Source: Bacilli bacterium (GTDB lineage: Bacteria > Bacillota_I > Bacilli_A > RF39 > UBA660). Taken from it: a stretch of DNA of 64,000 bases. The notes beneath the pieces are model-generated. The model did not search any database, had not been told where the DNA came from, and worked only from the letters and a program-made list of their open reading frames with translations. Below are positions 28,735-37,085 of the stretch, piece after piece. The stretch spans positions 144,677 to 208,676 of the forward strand of contig CAAERO010000005.1 of NCBI GenBank assembly GCA_900758495.1, read 5' to 3'. The number at the start of each line of letters is the position of its first letter. The first letter of the stretch is position 1. The position numbers and the translations under genes were made by a program.

Positions 28735-29377
28735 AAGTAATTTAACTTATACAGAAATAATTGATTATTACAACAAGATAAAAGACTTTTTTTCAAATGA
28801 TAATTTGATAGTGTGTCCTAGTACTTGTTATTTACCAATATTTAAAGAAATCACACTTGGTAGTCAAGATATTAGTAGTTATAAAATGGGTAGTTATACA
28901 GGTGAAGTATCAGGAGAAGCCTTAAAGTCTTTGGGAGTTAAATATGTTTTTATTAATCATAGTGAGAGAAGACATTTCAAGAATGAAACGTTAATTGATG
29001 TTAAAGAAAAATTAAAAAGAGCAAAAGAAAATGACTTAATACCAATTCTTTGTATTGGTGAAGAAAAAGATGAGAATACTATGAAGGTCCTTTCAACTGC
29101 TTTAGATTATTTACTTTCTGATTTATCTTTTAATGAACTATATATTTCTTACGAACCGTGTTATTCTATTGGAACAGGTATTGTTCCAGATAGAGATAAA
29201 CTAATATCTGTTTTTGAATTTTTGCATAGTAAGTATAATTATCCACTGTTCTATGGTGGAAGTGTTTCTAAAGAAAATATAACAACTTTTAAAGAAATTC
29301 CTTATCTAGCTGGTGTTTTACTTGGAAAGGCTAGTCTTGATATAGAAGAAATTAAAGAAATCTTAAAACAAATATAG
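28712..29377 (+). CDS. tpiA: Triosephosphate isomerase (short form)
   Basis: 221 residues from the ATG at 28712 (MKVILNHKSNLT); family members usually have about 250. Catalytic residues are in place: Asn and Lys in LNHKSN (normally NWKMN), His in INHSERRHF, Glu in SYEPCYSIGTG, and the phosphate loop YGGSVSKEN. The first strand is reduced and the Trp between Asn and Lys is His. Start choice is not certain, as ATG 28700 is also in frame. Last gene of the pgk run. Confidence 0.93.
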   Translation: MKVILNHKSNLTYTEIIDYYNKIKDFFSNDNLIVCPSTCYLPIFKEITLGSQDISSYKMGSYTGEVSGEALKSLGVKYVFINHSERRHFKNETLIDVKEKLKRAKENDLIPILCIGEEKDENTMKVLSTALDYLLSDLSFNELYISYEPCYSIGTGIVPDRDKLISVFEFLHSKYNYPLFYGGSVSKENITTFKEIPYLAGVLLGKASLDIEEIKEILKQI

Positions 29378-29404
29378 GAGGTCGACAAAATCTCCTATTT
29401 TTTG
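29374..29404 (+). terminator. Terminator overlapping the tpiA stop
   Basis: ATAGGAG (29374-29380) pairs with CTCCTAT (29392-29398) and T follows. The stop codon TAG lies in the first arm. Confidence 0.85.
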
Positions 29405-29487
29405 CTCTACCATTTTTTTCCTTAATGTTATATAATTAAAATGCATAGGGTAGTATTGATGCGTGGTAGTATATGGAAGGAGAATTT

Positions 29488-30264
29488 ATGGAAAAAACCA
29501 ACGTGTTAATGATTGATGATAACTTTGAATTGATCAAAATGGTGAAGGAGTATTTTAGTAATAGTGAAACTGTTGCTATCAATTTAACAGCTAATGATGG
29601 AGTTGAAGGATTAGACATAATTTTGAATAAAGAAGATGAGTATGATGTAATTTTACTTGATTTGATAATGCCTAATAAAGATGGTTTACAAGTACTAAGA
29701 GAATTAAGAGAACGAAATCTTCATAAAAGTGTAATAGTATTAACATCTTTTAATGCACAAAATGTAATAAGAGAAGCTAGTGAACTTGGAATAAGTTATT
29801 TTATTCTAAAACCATTTGAATTAACTGAACTTGAAAAAAGAATAGTTGAGTGTGGACATAAAGCAAAATATGATGGGAAAGTATTTGATATGCGATATAA
29901 TAATTTACAAATATCAATTACTAATATCCTTCATGAACTCGGTGTTCCTTCACATATAAAAGGATATCAATATATAAGAGAAGGCATAACAGTTTTGTTT
30001 GATCACCCTGATGTAATTGGTGGAATAACAAAAGAATTATATCCAGATATAGCTTCTAAATATGATACAACTGTATCGAGAGTTGAAAGAGCTATAAGAC
30101 ATGCCATAGAAGTTAGTTGGAATAGAGGTAATTGGCAACTAATGGAAGAAATTTTTGGTCACAGTGTAGATATAGATAAAGCAAAACCAACCAATTCGGA
30201 ATTTATTGTAACGGTAGCTGATAAACTTAGATTAGAATTTCACCAAGATCCAGTTAAGAATTGA
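29488..30264 (+). CDS. spo0A: Sporulation master response regulator Spo0A
   Basis: 258 residues from ATG 29488 (AAGGAG upstream). Receiver domain with the acidic pocket Asp10/Asp11, phosphorylation site Asp58 ([11 protein letters not shown]), Thr86 and Lys108 (ILKPFE). The C-terminal DNA-binding domain carries the Spo0A signature: [47 protein letters not shown] (recognition helix) and [18 protein letters not shown]. These are specific to Spo0A. It works as the phosphorelay output that starts sporulation or stationary-phase programs. It is monocistronic; spoIVB, its usual neighbour, is absent. A TATAAT-like box at about 29428 has no clear -35. Confidence 0.97.
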   Translation: MEKTNVLMIDDNFELIKMVKEYFSNSETVAINLTANDGVEGLDIILNKEDEYDVILLDLIMPNKDGLQVLRELRERNLHKSVIVLTSFNAQNVIREASELGISYFILKPFELTELEKRIVECGHKAKYDGKVFDMRYNNLQISITNILHELGVPSHIKGYQYIREGITVLFDHPDVIGGITKELYPDIASKYDTTVSRVERAIRHAIEVSWNRGNWQLMEEIFGHSVDIDKAKPTNSEFIVTVADKLRLEFHQDPVKN

Positions 30265-30278
30265 TAATATTGAAATAG

Positions 30279-30312
30279 AAAAAGCAGATAATGAGGAGTT
30301 ATCTGCTTTTAA
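30279..30312 (+). terminator. Terminator after spo0A
   Basis: AAAAGCAGATAA pairs with TTATCTGCTTTT around TGAGGAG, a 12-bp perfect stem. The next 150 bases are AT-rich and hold only the promoter of the ATPase gene. Confidence 0.92.
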
Positions 30313-30398
30313 TATATAAAATTCAGACAAAATGTAAAATATTAATTATAGTAATATTTTGAATTATAAAAAATTGTCATTTTTAATGATATTAAATA

Positions 30399-30427
30399 TT
30401 GACTTTGAAAATTTAATAAACTATACT
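30399..30427 (+). promoter_or_regulatory. Promoter of the AAA ATPase gene
   Basis: TTGACT (30399-30404), 17 bases, TATACT (30422-30427), 35 bases before the start codon. Confidence 0.78.
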
Positions 30428-30462
30428 TAATCTGTATTAAATATGTGAGGTGAGTACAATTT

Positions 30463-31737
30463 ATGGAACGAAAAATAGAAAAGTTCTTTCAAAGATGGAA
30501 GGAAGATAAGATAAGAAAACCTCTCCTTTTATTTGGACTAAAACAGGTCGGAAAGACATATACAGTTCTAGAATTTGGAAGAAAAAACTATAAAAATATT
30601 GCTTATTTTAATACCTTACATAATGAAGAATTATTGAAAGTTTTAAAAAAAGAACGTTCAATTGATAAACTAGCAAATGTTTTAGCAAACTTGGCAGATG
30701 TTACTATCGAAAAAAATGATACATTGATAATCTTTGATAATGTAGAAGATGAAGAAATAATTAAAAGCATAAAATTATTTGGTTTTGATAGAAATGATTA
30801 TCACGTAATTGCAATAACTTCAAGAAGAGAAAATTTAGTTAAATTTAGTAGCGAAGAACTACAATATAAATTTATGACTGAAATGGATTTTGAGGAGTAC
30901 CTATGGGCAAGAGATGAAAAAGAATTAGCAGATCTTATTAGAAAATCATATCAAAATAAAAAGGCTTTTTCTAAACATGCTAAGACAATGGACTTGTTCT
31001 ATGATTATCTATTAACGGGTGGCTTTCCAGAAGTTGTTAAAGAGTCATTTCAAAATATTAGTAGAGGTTACTATGAAAGTGTTAAAGAAAAGATTTCTGA
31101 AATACTTAGAACTTTTCTAACTAAATGTGATAACCTGATAGATATTCCAAGAGGTTTAGAAGTTTTAGATAGTATTCCCAGTCAGTTAGAAAAAGAAAAT
31201 AAAAAGTTTCAATATGGTGTGTTGGGATATGGTAGAAGAGCTAAAGAATACGAAAATGTTATTAAATATTTAGTCAGTAATCAGTTACTTTATCGTAGTT
31301 ATAAAATAAGAACAATAAAATCCCCTTTATCAAGTTGTCGTGAACTAGATAGTTTCAAACTATACTATCCAGATGATGGAATATTATCTGGTAAATATCA
31401 TTTAACAAAAAGACAATTACAAGAAAAGACGGATTTGAAGTATGCTCTTTTTGAAAATCATATAGCACATACCTTATTTGAAGCAGGTTATTCTCTTTAT
31501 TATTATCAATCAGAAGGAAAAGCAGAAGTTAACTTTGTTATTCAAAATAGAATGGGAAAAGTAATTCCTATTGAAATAGTAAAACAAGGTTCTAAGTCTA
31601 AGAGTTTGTCGGTATTTATGAAAAAATATGTGGTGACAGAGGCTTACCGAATTACAGAAAATAATTTTTCACTAAAAAAAGGTGTTTACTATTTACCTAT
31701 TTATGCAGTATTTTGTTTAAATGAACAAATATATTAG
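30463..31737 (+). CDS. AAA_14/DUF4143-type ATPase, with degenerate motifs
   Basis: 424 residues. P-loop GLKQVGKT (25-32); Walker B LIIFDN (88-93) with Asn93 where the family normally has the catalytic Glu (FDEIQ). The C-terminal DUF4143 part has the typical LYYPDDGILSGKYHL and FENHIAHTLFEAGYSLYYY. The trailing nuclease-like signature reads EVNFVIQ...IPIEIVK, where relatives have EIDFVI...EVK, so the metal-binding Asp is Asn. The family is widespread and its job is unsettled. gpmI follows within 15 bases. Confidence 0.85.
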   Translation: MERKIEKFFQRWKEDKIRKPLLLFGLKQVGKTYTVLEFGRKNYKNIAYFNTLHNEELLKVLKKERSIDKLANVLANLADVTIEKNDTLIIFDNVEDEEIIKSIKLFGFDRNDYHVIAITSRRENLVKFSSEELQYKFMTEMDFEEYLWARDEKELADLIRKSYQNKKAFSKHAKTMDLFYDYLLTGGFPEVVKESFQNISRGYYESVKEKISEILRTFLTKCDNLIDIPRGLEVLDSIPSQLEKENKKFQYGVLGYGRRAKEYENVIKYLVSNQLLYRSYKIRTIKSPLSSCRELDSFKLYYPDDGILSGKYHLTKRQLQEKTDLKYALFENHIAHTLFEAGYSLYYYQSEGKAEVNFVIQNRMGKVIPIEIVKQGSKSKSLSVFMKKYVVTEAYRITENNFSLKKGVYYLPIYAVFCLNEQIY

Positions 31738-31752
31738 AAAGAAGGATATAAA

Positions 31753-33249
31753 TTGAAAAAAGTATTATTAACAATCATAGATGGCTTTGGTTATCGTGAA
31801 GAAAAAAAAGGAAATGCAGTAATTGCTGCTAATCCAGAAAATATTATCTCTTTGTGGAATGAGTATCCACATACTACTTTACAAGCAAGTGGTGAGGAAG
31901 TAGGACTTCCTAAAGGACAGATGGGAAACAGCGAAGTAGGACACTTAAATATTGGGGCAGGTCGTGTTGTGGATCAGCCACTTATGCAAATAAATCACGC
32001 TATTGAAGATGGAAGTTTCTTTAAGAATGAGGTGCTTATTGACGTTATTAATCATTGTAAAAAAAATAAATCAGACTTACATTTATTTTGCTTACTTAGT
32101 GATGGTGGTATTCACTCACATATAAATCATTTATTTGCCATGTTGGATTTGTGTAAAAAAGAAGAATTCTCTAATGTTTATGTACATGCTTTCTTAGATG
32201 GCCGTGATACTTTACCTAATGTAGCTCTAGTCTATTTGGATGAATTAGATACTAAGCTAAAAGAACTAGGTATTGGTAAGATTCGTGATATATCTGGAAG
32301 ATATTATTCTATGGATAGAGAAAGAATGTGGAATTTAACTAAAGAATATTATGACTTATTAGTACATAATAAAGGAGAAAAGATATCATCTTATAAAGAA
32401 TATATTAATGCTTCTTATGAAAAAGGTATAATGGATGAGTTTATTGTTCCAGCTAGATTAATGGATGAAGGAGCCTTAAAAGAAAATGATGGCATGGTAA
32501 TGGTAAACTTTAGACCAGACCGTATTACTCAATTATTTACTGCTATAACTAATAAAGAATTTAAAGAATTTGAACGTGTTGATTTTAAAAATACTAAATT
32601 AGTTACAATGATGATGCCTGAACATACAGTTATTTCAACACCAGCATTTCCACCAATGCATCTTACTAATACTTTAGGAGAATATGCTGCTTCAAAAGGA
32701 CTTAAAGTATTAAGAATAGCCGAAGCTAGTAAATATCCACATGTTACTTATTTCTTTGACGGTGGTGAAGAAAAGAATCTACCAAATACTGATAAAATAA
32801 TTGTACCTCGTAAAGAAGTGGCAACTTATGACTTATATCCAAAGATGAGTGCTTATGAAGTAGCAGATAAGTTGATTGAAGTAATGGAAAAATACGATTT
32901 AATCATTTTAAACTTTGCTAATTGTGATATGGTTGGGCATACTGGTAAATTTGATAAAGTAGAAGAAGCAGTTAGAGCAGTAGATGAAAATGTTAAAAGA
33001 TTATATGATGCTTCGTTAGAAAAAGGTTTTACTATGTTTGTAACAGCTGACCATGGTAATGCAGAAGTTATGGTTGATGATGAAGATGAAATAATTACGT
33101 CTCATACAACTTCACCTGTACCATTTATTATCACTGATAAGAATATTAAAAATATTAAAAGTGGTAAGTTAGGAGATATTGCTCCAACTATTCTAGATTA
33201 TATGGGAATAGACATACCAAGAGAAATGACAGGAAATAAATTAATTTAA
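31753..33249 (+). CDS. gpmI: 2,3-bisphosphoglycerate-independent phosphoglycerate mutase
   Basis: 498 residues from a TTG start (GAAGGAT site upstream). Starts MKKVLLTIIDGFGYRE with the first metal-binding Asp, then the phosphoserine site GQMGNSEVGHLNIGAGR, HAFLDGRDT, FRPDRITQL, NFANCDMVGHTGK and TADHGNAE with the remaining Mn ligands. Converts 3- to 2-phosphoglycerate, feeding enolase. In spore formers this Mn-dependent enzyme is tied to spore metabolism, which fits the nearby spo0A. Confidence 0.98.
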   Translation: MKKVLLTIIDGFGYREEKKGNAVIAANPENIISLWNEYPHTTLQASGEEVGLPKGQMGNSEVGHLNIGAGRVVDQPLMQINHAIEDGSFFKNEVLIDVINHCKKNKSDLHLFCLLSDGGIHSHINHLFAMLDLCKKEEFSNVYVHAFLDGRDTLPNVALVYLDELDTKLKELGIGKIRDISGRYYSMDRERMWNLTKEYYDLLVHNKGEKISSYKEYINASYEKGIMDEFIVPARLMDEGALKENDGMVMVNFRPDRITQLFTAITNKEFKEFERVDFKNTKLVTMMMPEHTVISTPAFPPMHLTNTLGEYAASKGLKVLRIAEASKYPHVTYFFDGGEEKNLPNTDKIIVPRKEVATYDLYPKMSAYEVADKLIEVMEKYDLIILNFANCDMVGHTGKFDKVEEAVRAVDENVKRLYDASLEKGFTMFVTADHGNAEVMVDDEDEIITSHTTSPVPFIITDKNIKNIKSGKLGDIAPTILDYMGIDIPREMTGNKLI

Positions 33250-33265
33250 TATTTATAGAGGGTTT

Positions 33266-33583
33266 ATGGTAAGTAAAAATAGTAATCTTATTTTAGAAAA
33301 GCAGCAAACTTGTGAACATCTTGCTTGGTATTTGCTAGATAAAACTGTTATTAATGATAAGACATACTTTGATTGTCAGTGTCTTTCTTGTAGAAAAATT
33401 GAAGAAAGAAATGCGGAATATTTTAATGATAAAAATGTTATTATTGAAAGCGAAAAAGTTAGATGTAAAGAAAGATACGGTGCAATTGTTTGTCTTTATC
33501 TAGATTATTTAGTTAGTAGTGAAATTGATAGTGATGTAGTAAATAAGAGTAAAAAGTTTGTTAAAGTAATGAATAGAAAGTAA
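33266..33583 (+). CDS. Small Cys-containing protein of unknown function
   Basis: 105 residues, 16 bases after gpmI with the site AGAGGG. Cys and His are grouped (CEH at 16-18, then CQCLSCRK around 39-46, and later Cys), compatible with metal binding, but no known ribbon spacing is obvious. A central YLDYLVSSEIDSDVV stretch is helical. No signal or membrane segment. Function unknown. Its stop codon is inside the terminator. Confidence 0.7.
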   Translation: MVSKNSNLILEKQQTCEHLAWYLLDKTVINDKTYFDCQCLSCRKIEERNAEYFNDKNVIIESEKVRCKERYGAIVCLYLDYLVSSEIDSDVVNKSKKFVKVMNRK

Positions 33584-33606
33584 CCAGAAATTGGTTATTT
33601 TTTTCT
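33581..33606 (+). terminator. Terminator after the gpmI unit
   Basis: TAACCA and TTGGTTA pair around GAAA and seven T follow. It includes the stop codon of the upstream gene. Confidence 0.85.
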
Positions 33607-33607
33607 C

Positions 33608-33636
33608 TTGATAATAGAACAACTGTATTATATAAT
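33608..33636 (+). promoter_or_regulatory. Promoter of the Y-family polymerase gene
   Basis: TTGATA (33608-33613), 17 bases, TATAAT (33631-33636). No LexA-type box (GAACN4GTTC) is evident nearby. Confidence 0.78.
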
Positions 33637-33661
33637 ATAGACACATTTGGGAGGTATTATG

Positions 33662-34855
33662 ATGAGAATTATTTTTCATATAGATGTTAATAATGCTTTT
33701 TTATCTTGGACAGCTGTTAATCTTTTAGAGAATGGTTATAAAAAAGATATAAGAAAAATACCTGCTGTAATTGCTGGAGATGAGAAACTAAGACATGGAA
33801 TAGTTTTAGCTAAAAGTCCAGTTGCTAAGAAATATGGGATAGTCACAGCAGAAACGTTATATAGTGCTAGAAAAAAATGTAAGTGGTTAGAAGTCTTTCC
33901 ACCTAACCACGATATTTATATAAAACAGTCCAAAAAACTTTATAATTATTTAGCTGCTTACACTCCTGATATTGAGCAGTATTCGATAGATGAGTGTTTT
34001 CTAGATATGACAGGAACAACTTTATTATATGGTACTGATTATGTTAAATTAGCAAATAAAATAAAAGATGAAATTAAAGAAAAGTTTGGTTTTACTGTTA
34101 ATGTTGGAATAGGAGAGAACAAATTATGTGCTAAAATGGCCAGTGATTTTGAAAAACCAAATAAAGTGCATACTCTTTTTATGAACGAAATAGAAACTAA
34201 AATGTGGCCACTTCCAGTTAGTGATTTATTTATGTTAGGAAAAAGTTCTGCTAGGAAATTAGAAAGTCTTGGTATAAAAACAATAGGTGATTTAGCAAAG
34301 TGTCCTAAGCAATTACTTGTAAAGCATTTTAAAAAACAAGGTGAGTATTTTCTAGAAGCTTCAAGGGGGATAGATAATAGCAGAGTGGTTTCTAAAAGAG
34401 AAAAAAATAAGTGTATTAGTGTTTCTAAGACTTTGCCATATGATTATTCTAAAAAAGAAGAACTAGAGAAAATACTATTTGATGAAGTAGAAAGTGTTAC
34501 TTTTGAACTCAGAAGAAAAAAGCTCTATGCTAAGACAGTAGCAATTACTTATAGAAATTTTTTATTTAAAAATTATTCTCACCAGATGACTATAGATAAT
34601 CCAACTAGTTCAACAAATGATATATATAATTTAGTAATTACTTTATTTGAACGAAGCTGGAAAGAAGATTCTATTAGAAATATAGGAATAAGATTAGCTG
34701 ATTTAACTTCTGAAAGAAAAGAACAGATATCTATTTTTGATAATATTGAAAAGGTAGAAACTAACAAAATAGAAGAAGTAATGGATGACATAATTAGTAG
34801 ATTTGGTAAAGATAGTATAAAATTCGCCAGTAAAAGCAAGATAAACAGACATTAA
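33662..34855 (+). CDS. dinB: Y-family DNA polymerase (DNA polymerase IV, DinB-like)
   Basis: 397 residues from ATG 33662 (GGGAGG 7 bases upstream). Palm: FHIDVNNAFLSWTAV with the first metal Asp, then YSIDECFLDMTG (Asp-Glu pair), NVGIGENKLCAKMASDFEKP; the helix-hairpin-helix thumb LGIKTIGDLAKCP; and the little-finger domain. Y-family enzymes copy across damaged bases with low fidelity. No clear beta-clamp motif is seen at the C-terminus, which ends KINRH. Stands alone before the S10 operon. Confidence 0.93.
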   Translation: MRIIFHIDVNNAFLSWTAVNLLENGYKKDIRKIPAVIAGDEKLRHGIVLAKSPVAKKYGIVTAETLYSARKKCKWLEVFPPNHDIYIKQSKKLYNYLAAYTPDIEQYSIDECFLDMTGTTLLYGTDYVKLANKIKDEIKEKFGFTVNVGIGENKLCAKMASDFEKPNKVHTLFMNEIETKMWPLPVSDLFMLGKSSARKLESLGIKTIGDLAKCPKQLLVKHFKKQGEYFLEASRGIDNSRVVSKREKNKCISVSKTLPYDYSKKEELEKILFDEVESVTFELRRKKLYAKTVAITYRNFLFKNYSHQMTIDNPTSSTNDIYNLVITLFERSWKEDSIRNIGIRLADLTSERKEQISIFDNIEKVETNKIEEVMDDIISRFGKDSIKFASKSKINRH

Positions 34856-34912
34856 TGTTGTAACTTTACACTTGTCTTTAAAATTTTTTTGAGATTTAGC
34901 AATAAAAATAGC

Positions 34913-34941
34913 TTGTTTTTCTGAAAATAGTATGCTAAAAT
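34913..34941 (+). promoter_or_regulatory. Probable S10 operon promoter
   Basis: TTGTTT (34913-34918), 17 bases, TAAAAT (34936-34941), upstream of the leader. Confidence 0.55.
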
Positions 34942-34949
34942 TAAATACG

Positions 34950-35056
34950 TGTGACTGCTTAGATGTGAGAGGTTGCCGATACGCCAGGTTAAGTTGACAA
35001 TGGAAATCGGGTTATTCGCACGGAGCAAGTCTATACTAGATATAGGCGAAGGGAGG
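34950..35056 (+). promoter_or_regulatory. S10 operon leader RNA
   Basis: A GC-richer stretch in an AT-rich gap, with GAGGTTGCCGATACGCCAGG, AATCGGGTTATTCGC and ACGGAGCAAGTC. CCGAT (34977-34981) can pair with ATCGG. I recognise a similar GGTTGCCGATAC...CGGAGCAAGTC arrangement from rpsJ leaders of Bacillota. Feedback control by a ribosomal protein is inference. Confidence 0.65.
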
Positions 35057-35064
35057 AAGTTACT

Positions 35065-35376
35065 ATGTCAACAGAAAAAGTTCGCATCAAGTTAAAGGCT
35101 TATGATCACAGAGTTCTTGATGATGCTGTAACAAGAATTGTAGAAACTGTTAAAAGAAGTGGAGGAGAGGTTGTTGGACCTGTACCGTTACCTACTGAAA
35201 TTGAAAAGTTTACAATTTTAAGAGCTGTTCACAAATACAAAGATAGTCGTGAACAATTTGAAATGCGTACACATAAACGTTTAATTGATATTAAAAATCC
35301 TAATAAGGACACAATTGAAGCTTTAAAACGTTTAGATTTACCAAGCGGTGTAGACATTCAAATCAAAATGATTTAA
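35065..35376 (+). CDS. rpsJ: 30S ribosomal protein S10
   Basis: 103 residues, starting [19 protein letters not shown], with the loop [13 protein letters not shown] and the block RTHKRLIDI. Head protein of the 30S subunit; also NusE in antitermination. GGGAGG site. First gene of the rpsJ-to-rplQ block, which has 27 genes with gaps mostly under 25 bases. Confidence 0.98.
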   Translation: MSTEKVRIKLKAYDHRVLDDAVTRIVETVKRSGGEVVGPVPLPTEIEKFTILRAVHKYKDSREQFEMRTHKRLIDIKNPNKDTIEALKRLDLPSGVDIQIKMI

Positions 35377-35388
35377 TAGGAGGATAAA

Positions 35389-36123
35389 ATGAAAGGAATC
35401 TTAGGAAAGAAAGTCGGAATGACTCAAGTTTTCACAACAGAAGGAAAATTAATTCCTGTAACTGTTGTTTCTGTTGAGCCTAATGTTGTAACACAAATTA
35501 AGACAACAGGAAAAGAAGGATATGACGCAATTCAATTAGGATTTGATACTATTACTGAAAAAAGAAGTAATAAGCCTGAAATCGGTCATACCAAAAAAGC
35601 AAATACAGAACCTAAGCGCTTCTTAAGAGAAATCAGGGGCGTTAATACAAATGATTATACCTTAGGTCAAGTAATTGATGCTTCAATATTTGAAGCTGGA
35701 GAAATAGTTGATGTAACAGGTATCAGCAAAGGAAAAGGTTTCCAAGGTGTTATCAAACGTTATAATCAATCTCGTGGACCTATGGGACACGGTTCTCAAT
35801 ACCATCGTGGAGTTGGTTCTTTAGGAACAATGAGACCAATGCACGTATTAAAAGGTAAAAAGTTACCTGGACAAATGGGTAATGTAAAATCTACTGTTCA
35901 AAATCTTGAAATAGTAGCAGTTGATTTAGAAAATAACATTATCTTAATCAAAGGAAACGTACCTGGACCAAAGAAAGGCCTTGTTCAAATTAGAACAGCC
36001 GTTAAAAAGCCAAGTCAAAAAAATGATGCAGCTGACTTAATTACTTATCAAAAGGAAACTAAAGAAGTTATCGAAGAAGCTGTAGAAGCACCAGTTGAAC
36101 AAGTGGAAGAAAAGTCAGAATAA
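35389..36123 (+). CDS. rplC: 50S ribosomal protein L3 with acidic tail
   Basis: 244 residues, about 35 more than usual. Core: [11 protein letters not shown], then the peptidyl-transferase loop [34 protein letters not shown] (about 116-149) including the methylatable Gln, and [22 protein letters not shown] block. Extra residues after about 210 form an acidic Glu-rich tail ([20 protein letters not shown]). Its role is unknown; the tail would lie on the ribosome surface. Confidence 0.97.
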   Translation: MKGILGKKVGMTQVFTTEGKLIPVTVVSVEPNVVTQIKTTGKEGYDAIQLGFDTITEKRSNKPEIGHTKKANTEPKRFLREIRGVNTNDYTLGQVIDASIFEAGEIVDVTGISKGKGFQGVIKRYNQSRGPMGHGSQYHRGVGSLGTMRPMHVLKGKKLPGQMGNVKSTVQNLEIVAVDLENNIILIKGNVPGPKKGLVQIRTAVKKPSQKNDAADLITYQKETKEVIEEAVEAPVEQVEEKSE

Positions 36124-36164
36124 TCATCACAAAATAAAAGAAAGTGATTGAAGGAGGAAAAAGC

Positions 36165-36788
36165 ATGAAAAAGGTAAAACTTATAAACCTTAAGGGTGAA
36201 GAAGTTAAAGAATTAAAAGTAAATGAAATTTTTGATATTACCCCAAATGATAAAGTATTATATGATGCGATTATTCTTCAACAAGCATCATTACGTCAGG
36301 GGACACACTCTACTAAAACTCGTAGTGAAGTAAGAGGTGGAGGAAGAAAACCATGGAGACAAAAAGGTACAGGACATGCCCGTCAAGGTTCTATTAGAGC
36401 AGTTCAATGGGTAGGTGGTGGACGTTATGGAACACCAGTACCACGTGACTATAGTAAAAAACAAAATCGTAAAGAACGTCGTTTAGCTTTAAAAAGTGCA
36501 TTTGCTCATAAATTCTTAGATGGAGAAGTTATAGTAATTGAAGAATTAGTTTTTGGAACACCTAAAACTAAAGAAATGGCAACTTTACTAAAAAATATGA
36601 AAGTTGAAGATAAAAAAGTATTATTTGTTGTAGACCAATTTGAAGAAAACGTAATTTTAGCTTCAAGAAATTTACAAAATGTTGCATTAATTTCTAGTGA
36701 TGAAGTAAATGTTCTTGATATTGTAAATAGTGACGTTATGGTTATGACAGAAAAAGCTCTTAAAGACGTAGAGGAGGTGCTTAAATAA
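36165..36788 (+). CDS. rplD: 50S ribosomal protein L4
   Basis: 207 residues from ATG 36165 (AAGGAGG site; the upstream in-frame ATG is before that site). The tunnel loop reads GGRKPWRQKGTGHARQGS: the usual GTGRAR is GTGHAR, a change in the loop that lines the exit tunnel near the macrolide site. The globular part ends VMVMTEKALKDVEEVLK. Stop overlaps the next start (TAATG). Confidence 0.97.
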   Translation: MKKVKLINLKGEEVKELKVNEIFDITPNDKVLYDAIILQQASLRQGTHSTKTRSEVRGGGRKPWRQKGTGHARQGSIRAVQWVGGGRYGTPVPRDYSKKQNRKERRLALKSAFAHKFLDGEVIVIEELVFGTPKTKEMATLLKNMKVEDKKVLFVVDQFEENVILASRNLQNVALISSDEVNVLDIVNSDVMVMTEKALKDVEEVLK

Positions 36789-37069
36789 TGGATACTAAGT
36801 ATTTAGATATTATTAAAGCTCCAGTTATTACTGAAAAAAGTGGAGTTATAGCACAAAATGGAAAATATGTTTTCAAAGTTGATTCTAGAGCTAATAAAAT
36901 AGAAATTAAACAAGCTATTGAAAAAATATTTAATGTTCATGTTAAAGAAATTAGAACAATCAATGTAAAACCTAAGAAAAGAAGAGTTGGACGCTATACT
37001 GGTCTTACAAATCGTTGTAAGAAAGCTATTGTTAAGTTAGCTGAAGGCGAAGAAATTAATCTTGGTTAG
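36788..37069 (+). CDS. rplW: 50S ribosomal protein L23
   Basis: 93 residues: IIKAPVITEKSG near the start, YVFKVDSRANKIEIKQAIEKIFNVHV and the rRNA-contacting loop KPKKRRVGRYTG. Sits at the exit-tunnel rim, where signal recognition particle and trigger factor dock. Start overlaps the rplD stop by one base. Confidence 0.98.
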   Translation: MDTKYLDIIKAPVITEKSGVIAQNGKYVFKVDSRANKIEIKQAIEKIFNVHVKEIRTINVKPKKRRVGRYTGLTNRCKKAIVKLAEGEEINLG

Positions 37070-37085
37070 AAGGAGGAAATAAGTT

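Noticed and set aside
33640..33665. LexA box at dinB
   Set aside because: No GAAC-N4-GTTC type sequence near the promoter.
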